From Psychroflexus sp. (GTDB taxonomy: Bacteria; Bacteroidota; Bacteroidia; Flavobacteriales; Flavobacteriaceae), in NCBI GenBank assembly GCA_007116535.1, contig SKIG01000049.1, positions 1 to 5,228 on the forward strand: a DNA stretch of 5,228 nucleotides, read 5' to 3'. This document shows, one piece after another, positions 1-5,228 of the stretch. A program made the translations under genes and the position numbers. The number at the start of each line of letters is the position of its first letter. Position 1 is the stretch's first letter. The notes under the pieces were generated by a model, which saw only the letters and a list, made by a program, of their open reading frames with translations, was not told where the DNA came from and searched no databases.

Positions 1-1
1 A

Positions 2-283
2 TATAAACAATTTCTCTCAGAGGTAGATGAGAATCTCTCAAGTCTCAAAGAGTATGTCGAACAAAAAAATACGGAACTCGCAGAGAAGTCTCTCGATGTT
101 TCACTTACGTGTCACAATTGTGGATGAGAAATAGAAGACGATTATATCATCTGCCCACACTGTCTCACCAACCTGAGACATCCCTGTCGTAAGTGTAAGC
201 GAGAGATACGAAGTTCTTGGGAAGTATGCCCTTACTGTGGCGCACGTCAAAAAGAGGTGTTTCAGGTAGGGAAGGAGAAATAG
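2..283 (+). CDS. Double zinc-ribbon protein, C-terminal part, with one UGA read as glycine
   Basis: Only the last 93 codons are visible; the gene begins before the window and ends at TAG (281-283). Residues 1-35 are charged and look helical, possibly coiled coil (FLSEVDENLSSLKEYVEQKN). Two zinc ribbons follow: Cys pairs C37/C40 and C51/C54 (CHNC...CPHC), then C62/C65 and C76/C79 (CRKC...CPYCG). This is the double zinc-ribbon pattern, usually a structural or protein/nucleic-acid binding module rather than an enzyme. Codon 42 is TGA (125-127). Translation continues in frame with all the remaining cysteines correctly spaced, so the TGA is read as an amino acid; 'CHNCG-x-E' favours glycine. Read with the standard code the gene would stop after the first two cysteines. 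Leucine is CTC in 6 of 8 cases and GC is about 42% by hand count, unlike the genes downstream. The partner and pathway cannot be told from this fragment. Confidence 0.85.
125..127 (+). other. In-frame TGA read as glycine (code 25)
   Basis: This TGA falls between CHNCG and EIEDDY inside a zinc knuckle. The reading frame stays coherent for 51 more codons, with six further zinc-ligand cysteines. Tryptophan (code 4) is less likely: a small or polar residue is usual at this position, and TGG is used for the Trp that commonly precedes the last CPxC of a ribbon (codon at 218-220). The glycine assignment is inferred from this context and from two further TGAs in the right flank. Confidence 0.85.
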
Positions 284-294
284 TTGATTAATTC

Positions 295-321
295 TTTACT
301 TTTTTACAAATAAAATATACT
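295..321 (+). promoter_or_regulatory. Possible promoter for the R-M operon
   Basis: TATACT at 316-321 matches the bacterial -10 consensus at 5 of 6 positions. TTTACT at 295-300 matches TTGACA at 4 of 6, with a 15-nt spacer that is shorter than ideal. The 284-348 gap is very AT-rich, so chance matches are easy. No Bacteroidetes-type -7/-33 pair was found at proper spacing. The operon could also be read through from the upstream co-directional gene. Confidence 0.25.
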
Positions 322-340
322 TTATATATACCATAAAGTA
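318..340. repeat. Perfect 8-bp inverted repeat ahead of the R-M operon, possible operator
   Basis: The arms TACTTTAT (318-325) and ATAAAGTA (333-340) are perfect reverse complements separated by 7 nt. The element overlaps the candidate -10 box and ends 8 nt before the ATG of the type IIG gene. That position would suit an operator for a repressor or a small 5'-leader hairpin. The repeat itself is directly visible; its regulatory role is inferred. No controller (C) protein gene is present in the window to bind it. Confidence 0.45.
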
Positions 341-348
341 ATCATAAA

Positions 349-3333
349 ATGACAATAAAGCAACTCATAGAAAAATATACAGCCGACAGGGATTATTACT
401 TGACAAGCAAGTATAATGAAACACTGCTTCGCAGTGATTTCTTAGACCCGTTTTTCGAGTTGCTTGGTTGGGACATTAAAAACAATGCAGGTAAACCGAC
501 CAACGAAAGAGAAGTTATTTTAGAAGAAGCATTGAAAGCAAATGCTTCCGAACACTCCAAAAAACCTGATTACACTTTCCGACTTTTTTCTGAAAGAAAA
601 TATTTTTTGGAAGCAAAAAAACCTTGTGTTTCTATTGAGTCAAACAACGACACTGCAAAACAAGTCAGACGATACGGATTTACAGCCAAGTTGAAAATTT
701 CAGTTCTCTCAAACTTTGAATATTTAATCATATATGACACTTCCGTAAAAGTCGAGAAAGAAGATACTTACCCAAAAGCACTTGTAAAAAAATACCATTA
801 CACAGAATACGAAAGCAAGTTTGAAGAAATTAAACAGCTTTTAGGAAAGGAATCTGTTTATTCAGGAGCATTTGAAACGGAATGGAAAGAAATAGAAAAC
901 AAAATCAATCAATACTCGATTGACAATTTATTTCTAAACCAAATTAACGAATGGAGAAAATTCCTTGGTGCTGAAATCTACAAACACGAACCAAAAATTG
1001 ACGAGCAACAACTTAATGATATTGCTCAAAGCTACATCAACAGAATTATTTTTCTTCGTGTTTGTGAAGACAGAAATTTAGAAGATTACCAAACCTTATT
1101 GAAATTTGCCAATACAAATGATTTCAGTGCCTTAATCAAAAAGTTTGAACAAGCCGACAAACGCTACAATTCAGGACTTTTTGACCAATTGCTAAAAGAC
1201 AAGATTGTAGAAAATATCAGTTCGGTATTTTGGACAATCATCAAACAATTGTATTATCCTGAAAGCCCCTATTCATTCAGTGTTTTTTCTTCTGATGTAC
1301 TAGGAAGCATTTATGAAATCTTCCTTTCAGAAAAATTGACCGTACAAAGCGGTTCTGTTGTTTTAGTAAAAAAACCTGAAAATGTTGACCGTGACATTAT
1401 CACCACACCAACATTTATCATAAGCGATATTTTAAGAAATACCGTCTTGAAAAAATGCGAAGGAAAAACGGATAAGGAAATTCTAAAGTTGAAATTTGCT
1501 GATATTTCTTGTGGTTCAGGTGCGTTTTTATTGGAATTGCTTCAGTTGCTCAATGATATTTTGATTGACTTTTATCTGAAAAACGATAAATCAAAACTCA
1601 TTCAAACCAATATCAACACTTACAAATTACCTTTTGAGATTAAGCGACAACTTTTGTTGAATTGTATTTTCGGAGTTGATAAAGATTATAATGCAGTTGA
1701 AGCCGCTAAATTTGGTTTGCTTCTCAAATTGTTAGAAGGTGAAGATGTAAATTCAACCAACAAAACAAAACCTGTTCTCCCCGACCTTTCACAAAATGTT
1801 TTCTTTGGAAATAGTTTATTAAACCCAAAACAAGTTGAAAAGAAAAACCAAACAGAAGTAAACCCTTTTGATTTTTCAAAACTTCGTTTTGATGTCATTG
1901 TAGGCAATCCACCTTATATGAAATCGGAGGATATGAAAAACATTACTCCGCTTGAATTACCACTTTACAAAACCAATTACGATTCAGCGTACAAGCAGTT
2001 TGACAAATACTTCCTTTTCCTTGAACAAGGAATTAATTTGTTGGCTGATGATGGAATTTTGGGATATATCGTTCCCAGTAAGTTTACAAAAGTTGGAGCA
2101 GGTAAAAAACTTCGTGAATTACTCGCAGACAAAGAGTATTTAAATTCAATAGTTTCATTTGGAGCAAATCAAGTTTTTGCAGACAAAACTACTTACACTT
2201 GCTTGCTAATTCTAAATAAGAAACCACAAAAGACTTTCCAATATGGAGAAGTGAAAAGTTTAAAAAGTTGGATAGTAAGAGAACCAAATGCCGTGAAATA
2301 TGAAATTCAAGAAACAAAAACCTTGGATAGTGAAGTTTGGGTGCTAATTCCTAGTGAACTGAAGCCCGTATTTAAGAAAATCATTTCACAATCTACCACA
2401 CTTGAAAATTTACTTGGAGAGAAGAATATTACAAATGGAATTCAAACAAGTAAGAACCCTCTGTATATCATAACACCAGATAAAATAGATAATTCTTTTA
2501 TTTATTTTGAAATTAAGGGTAAAAAATGGAAGATTGAAAAGGATATTGTTCGCCCATATTATAAAACTCCTTCCAGTAAAAAATTAAAAGAGAAATTCAA
2601 TACATATAAATTTTTAAGTCCTAATTCTTTTGTCATTTTCCCTTATAAAAAGGTAAATGGCAAAGTTGATGTAATCCTCGAACCTGAACTTCGAAAGAAT
2701 TTTCCTTTAACACATAGTTATTTCAAATACTATGAAAAAGAAATAAAAACTAGGGATGTTAGTCCTCCAATAAATAAAGATGATTGGTTTAAATTTGGAA
2801 GAAGTCAACATTTAGATAGTTGGGTGGCTGATGAAAAAATAGTGGTTGGTGTTTTATCGACAGGTGAAAAATATCCTATTGATAAAAGAAAAACGATAGT
2901 ATCATCAGGAGGGACAGCAGGATATTGTATAATAGCTATACCTGACAACTTCGATTATTCCATTTACTACATTCAAGCCATTCTCCACTCTAAATATTTG
3001 GAGTGGTTTAGTGCTTTGTATGGCGAAGTTTTCAGAGGTGGTTACATAGCAAGAGGAACAAAGGTTTTGAAAAATCTACCAATCAGAAAGATTGATTTTT
3101 CAGACACAAAACAAAAAACACTTCACGACAAAATCGTAGAAACTCAAAAAGAATTAATCAGCATTTATGACCAAATAGATGCAAACGCAGGAAATAAAAG
3201 GACTTTAACTCCACTGCAAGGACAATTTGCAAGAGAGAAAGCCAACCTAGAAAAGCTATTAGCTAAACTATACGATTTAGGTAGTGAAGATTCATTAATC
3301 CCATTAATCAAAGAATTGTATGAAGCTAATTAA
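349..3333 (+). CDS. Type IIG restriction-modification enzyme (Eco57I/AcuI-like), fused nuclease and N6-adenine methyltransferase
   Basis: This 994-residue protein should cut unmodified DNA and methylate adenine at its own site using S-adenosylmethionine. The N-terminal nuclease shows PD-x13-ExK (P73 D74 ... E88 A89 K90). A helical linker runs to about residue 340. The methyltransferase has motif I DISCGSGAF (385-393) and motif IV NPPY (520-523), typical of N6-adenine enzymes with a gamma-type order. The motif X region reads ITTPTFI (351-357) rather than the usual YYTP. Residues about 680-915 form the TaqI-like target-recognition domain, with FGRSQ at 816-820 and KIVVG at 830-834. The C-terminus is helical. 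The length is close to Eco57I and AcuI (about 1000 residues, from memory). The ATG is fixed by an upstream in-frame TAA (334-336); no clear Shine-Dalgarno is seen. All 41 glycines are GGN and the stop is TAA, so the gene reads the same in standard code and code 25. The recognition sequence cannot be inferred. Type I HsdR and BREX PglX are less likely, since helicase motifs and BREX neighbours are absent. Confidence 0.92.
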   Translation: MTIKQLIEKYTADRDYYLTSKYNETLLRSDFLDPFFELLGWDIKNNAGKPTNEREVILEEALKANASEHSKKPDYTFRLFSERKYFLEAKKPCVSIESNNDTAKQVRRYGFTAKLKISVLSNFEYLIIYDTSVKVEKEDTYPKALVKKYHYTEYESKFEEIKQLLGKESVYSGAFETEWKEIENKINQYSIDNLFLNQINEWRKFLGAEIYKHEPKIDEQQLNDIAQSYINRIIFLRVCEDRNLEDYQTLLKFANTNDFSALIKKFEQADKRYNSGLFDQLLKDKIVENISSVFWTIIKQLYYPESPYSFSVFSSDVLGSIYEIFLSEKLTVQSGSVVLVKKPENVDRDIITTPTFIISDILRNTVLKKCEGKTDKEILKLKFADISCGSGAFLLELLQLLNDILIDFYLKNDKSKLIQTNINTYKLPFEIKRQLLLNCIFGVDKDYNAVEAAKFGLLLKLLEGEDVNSTNKTKPVLPDLSQNVFFGNSLLNPKQVEKKNQTEVNPFDFSKLRFDVIVGNPPYMKSEDMKNITPLELPLYKTNYDSAYKQFDKYFLFLEQGINLLADDGILGYIVPSKFTKVGAGKKLRELLADKEYLNSIVSFGANQVFADKTTYTCLLILNKKPQKTFQYGEVKSLKSWIVREPNAVKYEIQETKTLDSEVWVLIPSELKPVFKKIISQSTTLENLLGEKNITNGIQTSKNPLYIITPDKIDNSFIYFEIKGKKWKIEKDIVRPYYKTPSSKKLKEKFNTYKFLSPNSFVIFPYKKVNGKVDVILEPELRKNFPLTHSYFKYYEKEIKTRDVSPPINKDDWFKFGRSQHLDSWVADEKIVVGVLSTGEKYPIDKRKTIVSSGGTAGYCIIAIPDNFDYSIYYIQAILHSKYLEWFSALYGEVFRGGYIARGTKVLKNLPIRKIDFSDTKQKTLHDKIVETQKELISIYDQIDANAGNKRTLTPLQGQFAREKANLEKLLAKLYDLGSEDSLIPLIKELYEAN

Positions 3334-4927
3334 GAACGCAACAGCCGAGAAATTAAGAGGTGGATTTTACACGCCTGAGCCAATTGCTGCATTCATTTTA
3401 AAATGGGGCATCAATGGAAGTTCTGATTATGAAATTTTAGAGCCGAGTTGTGGTGATGGTGTTTTCCTTGAACAATTGAAAGAGAACAACCATAAATTCA
3501 AATCAGTAACAGCCATTGAGTTTGATGAAGTTGAGGCAGAGAAAGCGGAAAAAATTAAACTCAACAAAAAGAATGTTATTAATACTGACTTTCATTTGTA
3601 TTGCAACGAAACCACACAGAGATTTGATTTAGTAGTTGGCAATCCGCCTTATATTCGCTATCAATATTTTCAGGAAGAACAGCAAAATGAAGCCATCAAA
3701 GTTTTCAATCGTGCTAAACTGAAATACTCCAAACTGACCAATGCTTGGGTTTCCTTTGTGGTTGGTTCAAGTTTATTGCTCAAAGAAAAAGGGAAAATTG
3801 GATTTGTAATTCCTGCGGAATTGTTGCAAGTATCGTATGCCCAACAACTACGTGAGTTTTTGGCTCATTTCTACAACAAAATCAATATTATTTCTTTTGA
3901 AAAATTGGTTTTCCCTGATATTCAGCAAGAAGTCGTTTTGTTGTTGTGTGAGAAAAACGGAAGCGATTCACATTTGATTGAACATCTTGAATTAAGAGAC
4001 GCTTCTGACCTTGAAAAATTAGATGTAAATATTCTGAAAAGTCCATCTAAAAAGATAGATTTTAAGTCAAATAAATGGACTTATTACTTTTTAGAACAAG
4101 AAGAAATTGACTTTTTAGAACAGATTGCCAAAAAACGAAATGTTCCGACAATTGGAAATTACGCAAGTGTTGAAGTTGGCATTACCACAGGAGCAAATGA
4201 TTACTTCACCGTTCCTTTGCCAGTTGTAGAGGCTTACGACCTGAAAGAATATGCAAAACCAATGGTTGGCAGAAGTGTTCAAGTCAACAGCGTAATTTTT
4301 ACGGAAAAGGATTGGAAACTTAATAGACAAACCAAAGCCAAAGCACACTTATTGGTGTTCCCTGCAAAAGAGAAAATTAACGGACATAAAGGAGCTAACT
4401 CATACATTCGTTTAGGCGAATCAATGGGCGTAAACAAAGGCTACAAAACAGGCATTCGTGATGATTGGTTTGTTATTCCTTCCATCAAACTTTCTGATGC
4501 CTTATTTATAAGAAGAAATAATCTCTATCCTCGTTTAATTCTGAACGAAGCAAACGCATATACAACGGACACAATGCACCGTGTATTTATGAAAAAAGAC
4601 ACGGACAAAAACGCATTCATTGCCAGTTTTTACAATTCATTGTCTTTGGCTTTTTCCGAAATTGTTGGACGTAGTTATGGTGGCGGTGTATTAGAATTGA
4701 TGCCAAGCGAAGCAGGAAAAATACTGCTCCCCTACCAAACCGACAATGCTGATTTACTTGCCACCATTGATAAAATGATGCGAGAGAAAAAAAGCATTGA
4801 TGAAATTTTAAAAACCACCAACAAACAAATTCTGAAAGACGGATATGGCTTTACGGACAAAGAAATAAAACTTGCGGATAGCATTTGGAAAAAGCTTTCG
4901 ACAAGGAGATTAAATAGGAATAAATAA
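3320..4927 (+). CDS. Companion N6-adenine DNA methyltransferase (M.Eco57I/M.AcuI-like)
   Basis: This 535-residue methylase should protect host DNA at the site cut by the upstream enzyme. Motif X is GGFYTPE (14-20), motif I is EPSCGDGVF (41-49), an acidic motif II residue is likely E67 in AIEFDE, and motif IV is NPPY (108-111). This X-I-IV order and the C-terminal recognition region (about 270-470, with RSYGGG at 451-456) fit the gamma class of the Eco57I methylase family. M.Eco57I is of similar size (about 544 residues, from memory), and in that system the companion methylates both strands while the fused enzyme modifies one. The ATG lies 14 nt inside the end of the upstream gene, suggesting translational coupling; an in-frame TAA at 3305-3307 excludes a longer start, and no strong ribosome site is seen. 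All 28 glycines are GGN, there is no internal TGA, and the stop is TAA. No nuclease motif was found in this protein. Confidence 0.92.
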   Translation: MKLIKNATAEKLRGGFYTPEPIAAFILKWGINGSSDYEILEPSCGDGVFLEQLKENNHKFKSVTAIEFDEVEAEKAEKIKLNKKNVINTDFHLYCNETTQRFDLVVGNPPYIRYQYFQEEQQNEAIKVFNRAKLKYSKLTNAWVSFVVGSSLLLKEKGKIGFVIPAELLQVSYAQQLREFLAHFYNKINIISFEKLVFPDIQQEVVLLLCEKNGSDSHLIEHLELRDASDLEKLDVNILKSPSKKIDFKSNKWTYYFLEQEEIDFLEQIAKKRNVPTIGNYASVEVGITTGANDYFTVPLPVVEAYDLKEYAKPMVGRSVQVNSVIFTEKDWKLNRQTKAKAHLLVFPAKEKINGHKGANSYIRLGESMGVNKGYKTGIRDDWFVIPSIKLSDALFIRRNNLYPRLILNEANAYTTDTMHRVFMKKDTDKNAFIASFYNSLSLAFSEIVGRSYGGGVLELMPSEAGKILLPYQTDNADLLATIDKMMREKKSIDEILKTTNKQILKDGYGFTDKEIKLADSIWKKLSTRRLNRNK

Positions 4928-4933
4928 TCTACC
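4905..4933. terminator. Weak stem-loop at the convergent gene ends
   Basis: AGATTA (4907-4912) pairs with TAATCT (4925-4930) around a 12-nt loop; two G-C pairs can be added if A4931 is bulged. The element spans the stop codons of the + strand methylase and the - strand gene. It is AT-rich and lacks a clear T-tract, so it is at best a weak bidirectional terminator. The two convergent transcripts probably overlap here. Confidence 0.2.
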
Positions 4934-5228
4934 CCTCTAAATTCACAAACTCAGTTCTATCCCCGTCGAGGTCTCATTTTACTTTAAATGAACTTATTGC
5001 CTCAGGATGTTGTCCTGCAGTGTTGAGAAAGATATCTTTCATATCACCAAATGGAATCACGACTTTTGCCTCTATGCTTTCAAATATCTTAAATGACTCT
5101 TTTGATCCCTTGATGATAAGTACATCCACATCTCAGAAAAATCCAATTATTTCTTCTTTCATATCAAAACTATCTGACGGCACGATGCATAAGTGCTTTC
5201 CATCGATAAGAAACTTATAAAAGAGTAA
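4929..5228 (-). CDS. Metallo-beta-lactamase-fold-like protein, C-terminal part, with two UGA codons read as glycine
   Basis: The last 99 codons are visible; the start lies beyond the window and the stop is TAG (4931-4929). The frame is open only if TGA at codons 32 and 85 is an amino acid. The order of elements resembles the C-terminal half of UlaG-like metallo-beta-lactamase-fold hydrolases: a strand with DGK (9-11), then GDVDVLII (32-39, its first G being TGA), a helix, IEAKVVIP (52-59), and a final RTEFVNLE (91-98). The family's usual metal-binding 'GD' turn after the DGK strand appears as VPSD (16-19), and the His after 'VIP' is absent (PFGD, 59-62), so a catalytic zinc site is doubtful. 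The family call rests on pattern memory, and the N-terminal HxHxDH motif is not in the window. The C-terminus looks natural, so the neighbouring R-M cassette did not truncate it. Confidence 0.6.
4974..4976 (-). other. In-frame TGA read as glycine (code 25)
   Basis: This is codon 85 of the visible - strand fragment, between FKVK and DLDGDRTEF. Fourteen more codons continue to a TAG stop and include the RTEFVNLE strand expected at the end of the fold. Glycine before an acidic turn is plausible here, though this context is less telling than the other two TGAs. Confidence 0.75.
5133..5135 (-). other. In-frame TGA read as glycine (code 25)
   Basis: This is codon 32 of the visible - strand fragment, between IIGFF and DVDVLII. 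Metallo-beta-lactamase-fold proteins often carry G-D-(I/V)-D-(V/L)-L at this strand entry, so glycine fits much better than tryptophan or a stop. Translation continues for 67 more codons to a TAG. Confidence 0.82.

Noticed and set aside
125..127. UGA as tryptophan (code 4) or selenocysteine
   Set aside because: All three contexts suit glycine better than Trp, TGG is in use, and no selenocysteine insertion hairpin or selenoprotein family is apparent.
2..283. Zinc-ribbon gene as a pseudogene with a premature stop
   Set aside because: Only TGA interrupts it, the cysteine spacing is kept after it, and the opposite flank shows the same behaviour, so recoding is the simpler reading.
1686..1907. 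73-codon - strand ORF
   Set aside because: It lies wholly inside the methyltransferase part of the type IIG gene, antisense, with no domain signal of its own.
1952..2143. 63-codon + strand ORF
   Set aside because: It is an alternative frame within the type IIG gene just after the NPPY motif; no motif of its own.
349..3333. Type I HsdR or BREX PglX identity for the large protein
   Set aside because: No DEAD-box helicase motifs as in HsdR, an N-terminal PD-ExK nuclease is present, and no BREX partner genes surround it.
4115..4348. 77-codon - strand ORF
   Set aside because: It is antisense to the companion methylase, with low-complexity hydrophobic translation and no recognisable start region.
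4990..5025. Short stem CAGGA/TCCTG as a terminator
   Set aside because: It lies inside the coding part of the - strand gene, has only 5 bp and no T-tract.
5020..5220. 66-codon + strand ORF
   Set aside because: It is antisense to the recoded - strand gene, whose translation has clear fold-like structure; this ORF has no recognisable motif.

Overview
The window appears to come from a bacterium that reads UGA as glycine (genetic code 25: Absconditabacteria/SR1 or Gracilibacteria/BD1-5 in the candidate phyla radiation). The evidence lies in the two flanks. A double zinc-ribbon protein on the + strand (2-283) continues through an in-frame TGA exactly where a CxxCG-x-E zinc knuckle expects a small residue. 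A protein on the - strand (5228-4929) continues through two in-frame TGAs, one of them in an 'FF-x-DVDVLI' context where glycine fits. Read with the standard code, both genes look broken. Read with UGA = Gly, both are intact to a TAG stop. The sequence does not show which of the two phyla it is.

Between these recoded genes lies a two-gene restriction-modification (R-M) cassette, both genes on the + strand. The first (349-3333, 994 codons) is a bifunctional type IIG enzyme: an N-terminal PD-(D/E)xK nuclease, an N6-adenine methyltransferase (DISCGSGAF and NPPY motifs) and a TaqI-like target-recognition domain. The second (3320-4927, 535 codons) overlaps it by 14 nt and is a stand-alone gamma-class N6-adenine methyltransferase (GGFYTP, EPSCGDG and NPPY). 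Sizes and order match the Eco57I/AcuI type of system: one cutting and modifying enzyme plus a companion methylase.

The cassette looks acquired from a standard-code donor. Its 1529 codons contain no UGA: all 69 glycines are GGN, against 3 UGA among 13 glycines in the flanks. Both genes end in TAA, which is still a stop in code 25. The cassette is more AT-rich than the left flank and uses mainly TTA/TTG and CTT for leucine, where the zinc-ribbon gene uses mainly CTC. It sits between two genes that would otherwise converge, so it damages neither. The right junction is one base wide.

Layout: 2-283 native gene (5' end outside the window); 284-348 AT-rich gap with a perfect 8-bp inverted repeat and a possible promoter; 349-4927 R-M operon; 4929-5228 native gene on the - strand (5' end outside the window). 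No tRNA, rRNA, CRISPR array or insertion sequence was seen.
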